Source of the DNA: Crocodylus rhombifer
Lineage: Eukaryota > Chordata > Crocodylia > Crocodylidae
Direction: 5' to 3'
Assembly (NCBI GenBank): GCA_038503035.1
Contig: JAVSML010001016.1
Coordinates: 124,001-188,000, forward strand
Length of the DNA: 64,000 nucleotides
In this document: one piece after another, positions 47,390 to 60,050 of the stretch
Layout of the letters: the number at the start of each line of letters is the position of its first letter
Position numbering within the stretch: the stretch's first letter is position 1
The notes under the pieces: generated by a model
Databases searched by the model: none
What the model was told of the DNA's origin: nothing
Seen by the model: the letters and a program-made list of their open reading frames with translations, nothing else
Made by a program: the position numbers and the translations under genes

Positions 47390-48300
47390 TAAGATAACTG
47401 GATGGATGTGGTATGAGACTTTAGTGCTGTAGATTAGAGCGCTGTAATGAAGATCTGTACCAGATCCCAACGCAACACATGTTAAGTCACATTCTGTCAC
47501 CACCCACAGGGCTTTTCAACACCCTGCTCAGTCCACACACACATACACACCAGGCATCTGAGACATGCATATGCATTTGGTGGGTGTAGTTTGCGCTGGG
47601 TGGCCACACACAGGACAGCTGGCTGGTGGCCATGAGGGTGTATGCCATAATGAGCTGCTACCACATCAGGTCCAGGTGGGCAGCCATGGTGTCCCATAAC
47701 CTCCAGTGAGACTCACACAGGGTGACCAGGAGGACCTGTTGCAGCTCCAGGCATAGATGACACATGCCACCAGAGGCTGGGGGGGTGCACGGTAACTGCC
47801 CACAGGTGGTAATGGTGGTGGCAGCAGCAGAGGCATGGCAGTGGCGAGTGAGGGGCTCCTGCAGGCAGTGGCAGCGGTGGTGCGAGTTCTGACTAGTGGT
47901 CGGCGACCACGCACAGATGTCACCAGCAGTGTTGGTAGCAGCCAGCAGCAATCAGTGACTGCCCGCAGACGCCATCATTGGCAGCAAGGGGAGGGGGGGT
48001 GGCGAGTGGTGACCTCCCGCAGGTGCCACCAGCAGCACTTCTCTCAGGGGGTGCACCGCCAATCTTGAGGGGTGTATGTGCACCCCCTACACGTCACCAG
48101 TGGCTCCTGGGTATCCCTGTTTTGGCCCCCAAGCCAGAAAACCAAGCCATGTACAAGTCACGACAGCAGGGAGTTGGAAGCATGATTGCCCTTGCTCAGC
48201 AGCCAATCAGCGTGGCTCAGCCTTTTGACTCCTGTTCTGTTTGTTCCAGACCTAACCTTGGACACTTGGAGTAAAGCTCCAAAGTTAAAATGCTTCTGCC
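47390..48300. other. GC-rich intergenic block, unidentified
   Basis: It is rich in GGTGG/CAGTGGC words (47810-48060) on the plus strand, with open frames on both strands and no recognisable protein. It is probably an unassigned repeat; ends were not found. Confidence 0.35.
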
Positions 48301-51300
48301 TTGGGCTTCTTAAATGCCTGTACTTAGCCATAGTGCACAGGATAAGCCTTGCTCTGGGGATCAATGAGGGTTTAGTGAAGGAGGCTGTCAATAAGTCCCT
48401 AGCTTCACTTTTTGTTCGTGTGTGTGCAGTTGAAAGCAGTATTATGAATGAAACAGGACTGCAGGAAAAGGAGATAGCCATTGTATGCTATTAAGGCAGC
48501 CGAATGCTGCCCTGAAGAATTGAATCATCATCATCACCACAGAGCGTGTGTGATGCTAAGTCACATAAAAGAAACTTTTCATAGGTAATCTCTAACTGTA
48601 AATATTGTTTTCTGGGTGTTGCTCTTGAGACTCCACATCTGTTTTGCAGAAGTGCCGAGTATTTACAGCTACAACTAAAGCCAAGGGAAGCTATACTCCA
48701 AACACTGGTGTTCTGAAAAAAAATGAGGTGCCAGACATCCCAAATAAGGCATTCAAAAATTAAGGAATGCTTTATCTTAGTATCTCAGGGTACGTTTGTA
48801 CCAATTCTCTGACACGCCCGAGTGTGCTGCTGAAACGTATAGTTCTGCCAACCCTCTCCCACACCTTGTGCCCCAACCCAGAATCTAGGCAGTGAACCCA
48901 TGCTGGGGGCACCCCCCTGCTGCCACTTTTGACCTCATCTCAACAGGGAGTCTTGTGAAAAGATTGTGAAGCACTTCTGACTTGCCATTATTTTGTGGTA
49001 TTGAATTTCATCCGATTTCTACTGTTTTGGTCCTGCAGGTCATCTAATCCGTTTCTGTGTGATCATCTGATCACCTTCTGTGTTGACAACAGAAGCACCC
49101 CGGTGAGCTCCCCTTGCATAACCCACCAGGAAATTAAGAATTCTATCTTCAGAGCAGGGTTTAAATAGCATGTATGAAATAAGGCCTGGGGCCACACACA
49201 GAACAAAAAATTGAATAGCTGCTCAATGGTATGGGGTCATTACTCAAAAAACTATATTGTAATGATTATACACAGAGAAGGGGCAATTAAGGATACACAG
49301 CAAACTGGAGCTGATATTTTCTAACCTGTAAGTGCTTGACTTTATGTATTGTTGGGACATCAAACTGAAAGGGGTCTCCCGTCTTTAATTTACCAAGAGC
49401 ATTGGTTTGGTAAATCACTCACTCATACATTTATATGGAAATGCTTGATACACAACTGAAACTTTGAAATCCACGTACAATCCTAAAGCAACAAACCAGA
49501 ATTTTTATCCTTCTCCATTTCCACATAGCGCTACTCTTTTGTACTTGCCAGCAAGAGACAAAAGCATTTGTGCTTTTGTTATGCTGAAAATGTTGCAGAA
49601 ATCCAGGGTTAAGATTGAACAGATGGTAATCTGTGTGACAAACAAAGATAATTATCATGTTGGAGATAATGCTTAGGCCATGTGCATCTTTCTGCTACTG
49701 GGAGCTCATTGTTTCACACAAACTGTTTTAGTATAAAGTAGACTATGGTCACACTGTGCAAGGTAAACTGGAAGGATCCCTCCTTCCCTCCATATTTAGC
49801 CATAAATTACCTGGCAACAAAATCAGTCTCTCTCCTATGCATAAGTTTGCTCTTAAGGGACAGACTTTTAAACTATATTGCATTTCGTTTACATTACATG
49901 TACCAACTTAAGCACTACTTGACTGTTTCATATAATCAGAGCAGCACTAAAATGCAAAATACCTTTTGTTGGACTTTGTGAAATACGCTCTATTATTTTA
50001 AGAGGTCACTAATTTACAAAGATAGCCTCAAGCCTCAGCAAGCTGGAATGTTGCTACCATGTAATGAATCAGGGTTTCTCCTTGCTGATAAGATTGCTTC
50101 TTACCCCAATAGAAAAGTTGGATGCCCATTTTTCAGCTTGGCAAGCTGCTTTTAATTCATTTAATGATTTTGTCAGCTAACCCACTGCAGCATCAAAGTG
50201 TGAATCACACTATTTCAAAGGACTGATTATGAAATAAATATGAACAGGAACAGCAGGGGTCTGTTTTGTCTTTGGGAATCACAGTTTCTTTTTTCATTAT
50301 ACACCCTTAAAAATCCCAGACAGCCTATTACCAAAAGGGCTGACTGATAGAATCATATTTACATTTTCAAATCAAGCCTAGCCTCAAAAAATTTCAAACA
50401 AAAACAAAAAAGGAAATTAATGCGTTTGTTTTTTTAGCGAAAGCTAATTATTGTCCCAAGGTTGAGAATCTGAGGGGAGGGGAGGGGAGGCACACAGACT
50501 TGTTTAATCTAATTGTGTCGTAACCAGGGCAGTTAAGGTGAATTTCTCCTGTCAAATTCAGTAGGTCTACAGACCAATTCACTGTTTTTTTCAGCTACCT
50601 CAATTTTTTAAAAAGTTAGCTAAGTTAGTTTTTAAGGTACCACCCTGCCCTGCCTTCATAAATGGGACATTGGCAAGTGTAGTTCATAAGCAGAGGAACT
50701 AAGATTCATTTCCTCTGCCCCTGCCCACCTTCCCAAGAGAGAGATAAGAAGAGTAGCAGAAAAAGAGAAAGTTAATCAAAAAGCACATTTGTTAAAAAGA
50801 GGCATGTGTATTAAAAGTACTTTCCCTAATGTCACTCCTGAAGCACGAATGGCACAACAAGTGTTTAATATATTGACTCAGTTTCCCGAAGGGAAAGTAA
50901 CTGGCAACATAAAAGAATAGAGCTTCGACCTTCTGTGGGCATAAGAACTGCCATTTACTGGGTCAGGCCATAAGTCCTTCTTGGCCAATAAGCTGAGTCT
51001 CAGTGCCAGAGAGTGGATGTCAAAAGGGAGAGTTGAACAGGATACATTTTTGTCCACACTTTTGTCCCTTAACTGAGTTATGTGTACTTGTGAAAAGTGG
51101 GCAAGCTCCTTGTACATAGCACAGCTTGAAGTGAGCTGGCAGAATTGGCCAACGGCCAGTTTTGTGGCTTCCTGATGCTTAAGACTCCACAAGGTATAAC
51201 TGACCTCCTGTAAGGAACAGAGGATAACGGGCTAAATTCTCTAGCTAACTTACAGCTCCCCTGTGACACGAAGTTAATGAACTCGACTTGAACAAAAATT

Positions 51301-51517
51301 TAGACTGAAAGTAGAATTCTGGCTCCACTGAAATTAGAACGAGCATTGCCTTTAACGGGGCCAAAATTTCATTCATAGCATTTGTATACAATACATAAGA
51401 GATCTATGTATGTGGCCACAATAGAAAAATGGAGCCACAGTTTGTTATGTGGATCAGACTTTTCAAATAAATCCTTACATCAATTAACAATTAGTCCTCC
51501 TGCCCTTTACTTTAGTG
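48301..51517. other. Intergenic DNA, no feature recognised
   Basis: About 3.2 kb of mostly AT-rich sequence with no supported gene or repeat. A GGGGAGGGGAGGGGAGG run lies near 50473-50490. Candidate conserved non-coding DNA cannot be judged without alignment. Confidence 0.45.
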
Positions 51518-51742
51518 CAGGGGTGGCCAACCTACCATATGCAGCTCTTCAGAAGTTAATAGGTGTCTCCTTGAATCTTTGCACATGTACATGGTGACCA
51601 GCTCCCATTTAAACTACGTCTGTAGTTTAAAAGCTTCCATTCAGAAGCTGCTCACCGTGTGCTTGCTCAAGGATTGAAGGAGACAACTGTTAACTACTGA
51701 AGAGCCGCATGTGGCTCCAGAGCTGCAGGTTGGCCACCCGTG
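51518..51742. mobile_element. Short hAT MITE with 8-bp target duplication
   Basis: A 225-base element with ends CAGGGGTGGCCAACCTAC and, inverted, CACGGGTGGCCAACCTGC. Flanking 8-mers CTTTAGTG (51510-51517) and CGTTAGTG (51743-51750) match at 7 of 8. The interior is palindromic around about 51620 (TTTAAACTACGTCTGTAGTT). It is non-coding. Confidence 0.85.
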
Positions 51743-51750
51743 CGTTAGTG

Positions 51751-53230
51751 TGTTGGAAGAGCTGCTGATTATGTTCAAGGATGCATAAAGTAATGCACAT
51801 TTGACCAAAAGATAGCTTCTGGATGAGAAGCTATATTGGAAAACTGAATCCACTACAATGCTAAGAACATACTGAAAAAGCCTCTGTACATGCTATAATT
51901 CAGCTAGGAAGTCTCCTAGGGTTCCGGTTTAGTTTGGACACAGCTGCACTTTCCATTTATTTTAGTGACATAATGCTCTTGAAAGGTGTTGGACTGCCAA
52001 ATCTGGAGAATGAAGTCCATTTACTTACAGATCAACCACAGCACAAGCCAGGAGTTCCTTACCAGCATGATCTGAATACACAGCTTCCAGGGAGAGCGGG
52101 TGGCTCATACTCCATGTTGATGCAGACTCCAAGAGGAATGAAGCAGGCCCAAATTCATTTATTTGTGCTCCCTCGATTCACTGCCAGATGCCAGTTTTAC
52201 TTCATTCTGCATTGAGAAGGTGGCCAGAAGGTGTGTAAAAATGGCTAGCTGTGATGAGACATGGAGTTATGTAACACCTTGGGAAACGGTGAATTCTCTT
52301 ATTCCCTCTGTTGTCATAAATCTAAACAAGATTCCTTAAATATTGTTATGTTACTAAGACCTTTACTGATAAGTGAGGTATGCTTTTCCCCCTCAGGGAA
52401 ACTAATGTGGCATGGTTAAAAGGATGCCAAACAAGCAACGCGGTGAACACAAAGCACTGCCTATTTCACCATGAGGAAGCTACGTCAGGTCAGCACTGTG
52501 TCCCCAACCATAGTTAACTTTCCCTAATAATAACAAAAGAAAGCCCTTGCCTTCCTTGAGAATTTATCTCAGGAAAGCCAATCCATCAGTTTTCCTAATG
52601 TAAAAACCACTTTTTCATAGCAGTGGGCCCAAGGTCCAAGTCTCCAAAATGCACGTTAGTAGAATCGAGTAACGATAGTAGTTGTTGCAGGGGATATGAG
52701 AGTCAGGAATAAAACCATTCAAGAACTTATGCCTCATTATCAGTAGTGTACTTATTCTCACCACATGCCTGAAAGGCAAGAAAGTATTATTGTTGCCTGC
52801 TTTAGGGATGAGGATCTGAGACAGGAGCCAGGCTAAGCATATGTTAATGCCACAGTGACTCTAGCTCATGTGGATAGCTTCAGCATCAATAACCACGTAG
52901 CCACAAGAGCACAGAGCTCAGCATAGGCTAAATGTTCATGCAAGTTCCCAGCTTCTCCTTATGTCTCTACACATGTTTGACAAATCTAAACTTCAAGTAA
53001 ACCTGCAGACATTTCCTGAGTGCCAATTCCCCACAGCCCAGCTCCAGACCATAGTGTTTGGCTTCTGTGTTTTGTGTTTTAAAAAATCGCATTATGATCA
53101 CCCATCTCATCAGAAGTCCTAGGTTCTATGCCTCAGTGCTTCATGGAGACTTAGTTTCTGGGTTTTTTTTCCTTTTTCACTTATTCAGTTTATCTTAAAT
53201 AGCACCTTTTTGAATGATGATACCTATTTG
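51751..53230. other. Intergenic DNA, no feature recognised
   Basis: No supported gene. An open frame at 51934-52215 has no recognisable domain. Confidence 0.45.
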
Positions 53231-53238
53231 CTGTATAA

Positions 53239-53472
53239 CAAGGGTGCTCAACCTGCAGCTCCTGGGCCAAATCCAGGCTCCAGCACCATATCATCCACCC
53301 TGTGGGGCTTCCCAGGCATCTGTGGTAAGCCCTGCAGGCCATGGACCTGAGCAGTAGATGGAGTGCACAGGGTAGTGTGGGGGCAGATGCCAGCTGGTCA
53401 GAGGTGGTGCAGGGCTTTATCCAGCACATACAATTTATCTGGCCCATGGGGCCACAACTGTGAACATCACTG
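53239..53472. mobile_element. Short hAT element with 8-bp target duplication
   Basis: A 234-base element begins CAAGGGTGCTCAACCTGCAG and ends GTGAACATCACTG. Flanks CTGTATAA (53231-53238) and CTCTATAC (53473-53480) match at 6 of 8. It is related in its ends to the CAGGGGTG-type hAT elements nearby. Confidence 0.65.
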
Positions 53473-53531
53473 CTCTATACAAAAAGGAAACAGCAAGAAT
53501 ACTGAGGCTGAGGATGGGATTGTGAAATAAA

Positions 53532-53873
53532 TGGCACCTGTACATAAATGTGGAGGCTGCTCCAAGACACTGGAATTCCAGCGCGTAGGTGCAGACTCGA
53601 TTAATTGAGTCTGCTGGAGCATGGCAATTACTGCACTCCCACAGCCTCCTGTAACTCATGTATCAGTGTCCCCACACTTCAAAATGGCAGTGGGGGCACT
53701 TGAATTAAATCTCATCAAATGATATTTAGTTCAAATGGGGGGCCCCACCTCCATTTTTAAGCATGGGGATGCTGATGCATGAGACGCAGTCGCACTTCAA
53801 TTAGAACAGCTCTTGGACCTGCTCTAGTTAGAGTGCTGCCCCTCCCACACCCAGAGCATGTGTAAAAGTACCC
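53532..53873 (-). mobile_element. MITE family F copy 3, inverted, target duplication AAA
   Basis: A 342-base copy in the opposite orientation to 41653-41985 and 43578-43910. Ends are TGGCACCTGTACAT and, inverted, GGGTACTTTTACACATGC. It is flanked by AAA (53529-53531 and 53874-53876). Shared words include GACTCGATTAATTGAGTCTG and CTCATGTATCAGTGTCCCC. Confidence 0.75.
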
Positions 53874-53876
53874 AAA

Positions 53877-55884
53877 GAGCAGTAAGGAGCATTCTTGATT
53901 AAGTACTTAAAAGCATAAAGGTTCTATAGTTTTGAACCAGAAACAGCACAGTAATGGCATCAGTCTTCATTCCAGAATTACCGTAGGTTAACTAGGGCTT
54001 GCCTGTCCTGGGTGTTTTTTTAACAGTAGTAAATTTCAACCACTGGCACAGATCCACAGGTGGTCTGGGCTAACTTGGTGCATCTTAGCTTCAAATGAAG
54101 TAAGCTACATTGAGTTGGGCAACTCACCTTTTATACTAATAACATGTGTCCATACTAAGTTTTCACTGAGGCAATTTTATCAGTGTAGCTGCAAAAGCAA
54201 AAAAGCCCCCAGCATAGATAACCCCCTAATCAGAACATGAGTTCCCATCAGCCCCTGAAAACTTCTGTAGAATGAAGGAGACTGAAGTTTGCTACGGCAG
54301 CTCAGCCTACCTATGCAAGGGGGAACAGTGGCACATTTGCCATAACTATAAGCTTAAGCTCACAATCTTAAAGCACTTCCTAAATACGCAGAACTTTGCT
54401 GAAGTGCTGTTGTATGGTCTCTCCTTTTTTTCCAAATGTAATCAGTAGCTCATTTCATGAATTCTCTTATGACAGCCCCCCACCCTTCCAAAAATTTTAA
54501 ATAAACATACTCACTAAAAAACTGGCTTAATATTAAAAGACTACAACTTTAAAGGAATAATGTAATATGTTGTTTGGAGTCCCACTGGACTGTTCAAACA
54601 CGAGAGGAATCTCTCCCCATATAGAAAATCCTTTCACTTTTAGAAAAATATTTTTGTTTCAGTTTTTAGTAAATTAAAACCAAACAAGACTATGTCGCTG
54701 AAATATGTAGGCAGCCAAGTCATGAGAGACTTCCAGTTCCCTTACTCTTGGTGTTTGCTTTTACAAGGGATATTGCAGAGCAGAAAATAAACAAAGCAAG
54801 CTGAATTTGCTCCAAAGGGTTCTGGTGACATCACGAACCATAAGAGTGAAACTCAGTTGGTTGCATGACACGTGAACTCCAAGAGAGACATTCTCTTTCT
54901 TAATTTATTATGTACAGCTAAGATGTTCCACAGCCACAAATTTTGATTACTATCAAAGATTGAACCCAAGACCACTACAGCCAGGAGTTTCAACCTCTGA
55001 ATGAGCTTAAAACAAAGTGTGCGCTATTGCCCACTGAAATGAATGGAAAGATTGCCACTGAACCCATTTGGCTTTGCTTTAGTCCAGGAAGAGACCACTG
55101 CAGTCCCCTTTTGTAAACAGGCATGCACAGATGGAAACTTTGGTTACATCTTCCCCTCCTCCTGTCTCTTGCTCCCATCTCTCTGTCATTTGCTTTTCTT
55201 CTCTAGTCAGTCCCACCTTGCTTACCCACCAGTCATAAAGTTGCATACCTCCTATCTTCTCTCCAGTTATCTTCCAAGCTGACTGCTCCCTTTCCCTACT
55301 TATTTCCTATATCCTTAAGGTAACAACTCTCAAAACTCTGGGGAAGGTCAGATCTGAATCCATACTTTGTATGTTTAGAGCTAATCCTCTCTCAATATAG
55401 ATCCCCCACAACAGATATTTAAATGAGCCGTAGCACTCAACAAATCCATGGTTTCCCTCACCCCGTTAAGAAAGAGAGTCTTTGTCTTTAGGAGGAAAGC
55501 AGAATCTTTCATCTCTTGCAACCCTCTCACTCACTAGGAAAGATGAAAACAATGTCAGATACTGCCAACTCCACTGCTTCATTTATCCAGGGAACCCTGC
55601 TAGAAAGCATTCCTTCCCAATGCTTTGTGTTTATTATATACCTAGTACCAATCAGATCCAAGTGTTTGAGAAAAGGAAGGTTTTATGTCCCAATATCAAT
55701 GCCCAATGTCTAGTGCCGAGAACAGATTTTTCTCTCATAAGTCAAGTGCTCACCTTGGATAAGGAAAATGGTTATTTGTCTAGGGACATACTTAAAAAGG
55801 ATTTTTTTAAAAACTCTATTCTTATAACAAGTGGAAAATAAAAGGTGAAAATGTGTAGCCTTTCCCAAGGGCCAGACAAAAGGG
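53877..55884. other. Intergenic DNA, no feature recognised
   Basis: AT-rich sequence without supported genes or repeats; the short open frames lack recognisable domains. Confidence 0.45.
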
Positions 55885-56802
55885 CTAGGGACAAACACTA
55901 CACATAAACCATTTTACGTGATCAGAAACTGGTTTAAACATGCAACAGAACAGATATTCAGTGCACATAAACCAGTCTGAAAATGACTGAAACTAGTTTG
56001 AGACAAACCTGGTTGAATATAGTATCAGACTTAACTGATTTGGGTCAAACTGATTTATGCAATGTCTCTCCCAGATCCCTTCCTGGTTTAACTTAAACCA
56101 GAGTCCCCCAGCATCCCAGATGCTTCGCAAACCTGAGCAGGGCTCTCTGCTCTAGGGCAGGACTGGGTCTGCTTCTCTTGTCTGTAGCTGGAGCTCCGGA
56201 AGAGACCGCAGGCACAGCGGTGTCTGCCTGGCTTCTCTTTGCCCCTCCTCCCCCCAGCACTCCCTGCTCGAGCAGGAATCCCCTCTCCCCTGTCCCACAG
56301 CATGGACCATAGCCAACATGTGGTATGCTAGCTAATGCTGAGACATGTCTGTGTAAGGCAGACAGGACAGTATCCGCTTAGGCCAACAGATAGTTAGTAA
56401 TGTCCCTCCATTCCTTCCTTGGAAAAAGTTGTTTGTTTAAGAAGAGCTTGAAATAATGAGAGAGGCTTTTGTTTTCTTGGTGGAGTGCCAAATGCTCTGT
56501 TATCAACACCCTGCTGGGCTGGTCAGGAACATCGAGGGGGGCTGGGAAAACCCCTTCCTAATCAGAGCATCCTGCCAGGGCCTTGCAACACCCCTCCCCT
56601 TAGCTCAGCACTGTGCAAGGGAAGGGAGGGCTGCTGTAGCACCCCCCGACTTTTAGCCTGAGCCACTGCAGGCATGCGCCTGCATTTCTTCAGTCTAGAA
56701 GGAATGCCTGTGCAATGCAAACTAGTTCAGCCTAACCGGGTTATACTAATCTGCAAAGTTTTAATCAATTCAGGCTCAGGCTCTTTGAACATCTGTCCCA
56801 AG
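55885..56802. mobile_element. DNA element, TAGGGACAGACATT family, copy C
   Basis: It begins CTAGGGACAAACACTACACA and ends TTGAACATCTGTCCCAAG. It has the same order of AAACTGGTTTAAAC-type repeats, GC-rich middle (CCCCCAGCATCCCAGATGCT) and TTTTAATCAATTCAGG right part as copies A and B. It is a single-unit copy. Confidence 0.75.
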
Positions 56803-57744
56803 CTGAAACACTCATTAGTAACAGAACACTCTTATCACCAAACACCTTCATGAAGTTACACATTTAACACTTGCCACACATCTTCCACTGTGCACACTGA
56901 ACAAACTGGCCCACATTTGTTGCAAGGAGTCATGTCCAATCTCAAAGGAGACATGTCTCTAGACCAGGAACTGGAAGAACTAGAGGGCACAGTCACAGCC
57001 AGCCTCTGCTGCTTTTCAGGGTCACCATCTTAGCCTTGTCCAACAGGAAGTTGGCTGGACAGATTATGCTTCTTTTGGTTCCTTGGTCCAAGACAGAGAA
57101 AACATAAACAGTTCCAAGAAACTCTAAGTCCATCATGCCAAAGAGAACATGGAGGCTGGTAAGAGCAGCCCTAAGGCTGTCCTGCCTCAGAGAGCAGCGC
57201 AGCTGAAAACTTGGCTGGGGCAAGCCACAACCTGGGAGACCCCAGGCCAGAAGGGACACCCCTAGGCACAAGGTTCCCCTCATTCCCCCACATCCAGCTG
57301 TGTGGGCAGGCCCCCAGTCCAGGGAAATGCTGCCCCCCCTCCCCCAAACCTGTGCCCAGCCACATATGGGAGGTGAAAAGTTGCCCTTAGCTCTCCATGG
57401 CAGGACAGACCAGGGCTCTGCAGCCAGGGCTGGGGGCTATATTCTCCTGCCTCCTGCCCTCCCACCCCCAATGCTGTCCCACAAGGCTGACAGGTACAGG
57501 CAGGACACAGGCAGGGAAGCAAAGGCAGAGACTTTGTTGCCTCAGCTATGTGACAACCCTGGGGTGGGGCCAGCTAGGCACTGGGATGGAGCAGTGGAGT
57601 ATGAGCTGTGTTCCAGCATGCTACCCTGTGAGGAGGGGCTTGCAGGGGGTGGGACTGCAAAGCATCCCAGGGTGCTGGGCAACTGCAAGGTTACTTCAGT
57701 TGGGAAGGGATCTGGGACAGAAGTTCAAGAGACCAGGTTCACCA
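56803..57744. other. GC-rich intergenic DNA, possibly part of copy D
   Basis: GC-rich sequence with open frames on both strands and no recognisable protein. It may be the decayed body of the inverted family copy that ends at about 57905, but a right-end match was not found. Confidence 0.35.
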
Positions 57745-57905
57745 AAATCAGTGAAGTCTGATACTATATCCATCCAGGTCTATCATAAACTGGGTTTGGC
57801 TATTCTTCAAACCAGTCTATGTGCACTGAACTTCTGTTCTGTTACAGATTCAAACCAGTTTCCAATCACTTATACTGGTTTATGTGTAATTTTTGTTCCT
57901 TGCCA
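57745..57905 (-). mobile_element. DNA element, TAGGGACAGACATT family, fragment D (inverted)
   Basis: Read on the minus strand it has ACACATAAACCAGTATAAGT, GGAAACTGGTTTGAATCTGT and AGTATCAGACTTCACTGATT in the same order as the left part of copies A-C. Its outer end is GGCAAGGAACAAAAATTACA, so the terminal motif is decayed. The extent on the other side is uncertain. Confidence 0.7.
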
Positions 57906-58877
57906 AAATGTCTATGCCACTAAGGAGAAACATCAGTATGCAATTCCCTGCTGTTTCCTTACTACTCCAAGAATCTTTAAGATTTGATCAGAGTCCTTTA
58001 AGAAAAACAGGATCATTCATCTCCCCTTCCACAGCTTTATGTGCTGACTGTGATATCTTTTGCAAAATGATATCTAGCCTTTACCACCACTGCAACCTCC
58101 CTGGTCAACCTCAAGTTCCCTGTCAAGACATAACCCTTGATGTCTAAATTTGAAAAAATAGCTTTTCCTTGGGCAGTAGTTAGTTCTTTGTCCAAAAGTG
58201 CTTCCATTTTAATGGACAGTCATGAAGGACTTAATAATTTTATTTTTTGTCTTTAGTTAAATACAAAACTTTCTCCCAATACCAGTCAATTTAACCCCAC
58301 ATGGAGGGGAAGGCACAGAAAATCAAAATGGTGTCCAGAAAATGAAACTGAGTTTGTAATTTTATTAGCTAACCATGCCATAAGTTTTGCACTGGATCAA
58401 ATCACAGATCTATCTATCTATCTCAGTATCCTGTATCTTTCATTACAAGAGAGCATATGCTAAGAGAAGAGAGGCCTATCCATACTGGTCTGCCCCTTGA
58501 CTCTCTTCAATTTCCACTATTCAGAGGCCTAGGGGTATAACCTAATTACAATGTCTATCTGTCAAGTTAAGCATCCACTTACACATCTACTGTCTATTAA
58601 TTCTGGTCTGACCCTTGTTTGAACCTGGTTAAATGATCAAGTTCTACAACACAGTGTTGCAAGGAGTTCCACAAGTTAATTACGTGTTGTATGAAAAAAA
58701 TACTTATTTTGTTCATTTTAAACCCACTTCCTTATTACTTCATCATATGACTCCTAGTTCTAACATGGTGAAAGACCAGAAACAGTAAATCCTTATTACT
58801 GTACATTTTTTTCCCTCCAATCTATATTATTGCCCCCACCCACCCAATCCTCTTCTCTAAACTGAAAAAAACGGATA
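57906..58877. other. Intergenic DNA with a short ATCT run
   Basis: A short ATCT tetranucleotide run lies at about 58409-58424. The stretch 58600-58800 (for example GTTGCAAGGAGTTCCACAAG) reads like an old LINE-derived antisense fragment. No gene is seen. Confidence 0.4.
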
Positions 58878-58885
58878 ATTTAGTC

Positions 58886-59357
58886 CAGGGGTTTTCAGCC
58901 TTTTTAAATAAGTGTACCCCTTCTGGCTCAAAATTTCAACTCCTGTACTCCTTTATATTTTTTCTTGTTGTGGGGGAGGGGGTGCAGATTGAGGCCCCCA
59001 TGGTGAGAGAGGTAGTGGGGCTGGGGCATGGGTCAGAGCTGCAAGCAGCTTATCCAGAAGGTGTGGGGGGGAAAGGGGGCAGCTCCCACCACTGCGCACA
59101 CCCCAGGAGAGCATGGGGAGGTACATGCCCCTGGATCTGCACTCAGGGCGGGCTGGGGAAGAGCTGGACTGCGCTCAGGGCAGGCAGTAGCAGCACTGGG
59201 AGCAGGGCTATGGAAGGGGCTGCAGCCACTGCAAAATTTGCCATAGCCCCCCTAACCATGCTCCCAGTGCAGCTGCCACCCAGCCTGAGTGCAATGCACT
59301 CAGGGAGGGTACAGGGCCAATTTCTGGCACATCTGGCAAAAAAGATTGGTCCCACTG
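58886..59357. mobile_element. hAT element with CAGGGGTTTTCAGCC end
   Basis: A 472-base element starts CAGGGGTTTTCAGCCTTTTT and continues GTGTACCCCTTCTGGC, a familiar hAT end. The right end GGTCCCACTG is decayed. Flanks ATTTAGTC (58878-58885) and ATATAGCC (59358-59365) match at 6 of 8. The interior is GC-rich; no transposase is seen. Confidence 0.6.
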
Positions 59358-59365
59358 ATATAGCC

Positions 59366-60042
59366 TATCATGGATGTATACTGAGGCCTAATAACATTTT
59401 CTGTTATGCTCAATTCCATCTTAATTTCCTAACATTTTATTTATTTAAAATTTTGGACTGTTCCTGAATCCTGAGCCAGTGTTTTCAGAGATTTCTCTCT
59501 TTTGATTAGTAACTGCTAATATGCCTTGCATCATTCTATATCTGCATGTAGATTTCTTCCTCCCCTCCCCCATACACCCCCCCCACTCTGCACTTATCAG
59601 CTTGAACTTCTGTCATTTTGTGGCTCATTCAATTTTACAAGAGCTTGCTTCCATTCTCCAGTCAGATTGCTTTTTTGTATGTGTTCATTTGTTTGTATTT
59701 TACTACCCTGAATAATTTGAAGTAATATGCATACCTGGCCATCTCTCCATTGCTCTCCCTTCCCAAGTCATTTAGATCATAAAAGGCGTTTATGCCAAAA
59801 CAACATATATTCTTATTTTGACCCAACTGTTATCCCAGATATACTTATGCATAAAGAACCCACTTCTATCTAGATACAGAGTTGTAGAGTCACACAGACA
59901 GGTACAACACATATTCTTTTAAATGCATTTGTGCATAAAATTGTGAAATACAGAAAAGAGAAAACTTGGATTAGAAAAAGAGGTGCTGACAAATTCAGTA
60001 ACATTTGAGCCCTGCAGAGAACATGCATCATGACTTTTTTTA
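59366..60042. other. Intergenic AT-rich DNA
   Basis: No gene or repeat is recognised in this interval between two hAT elements. Confidence 0.45.
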
Positions 60043-60050
60043 GTTGAATA

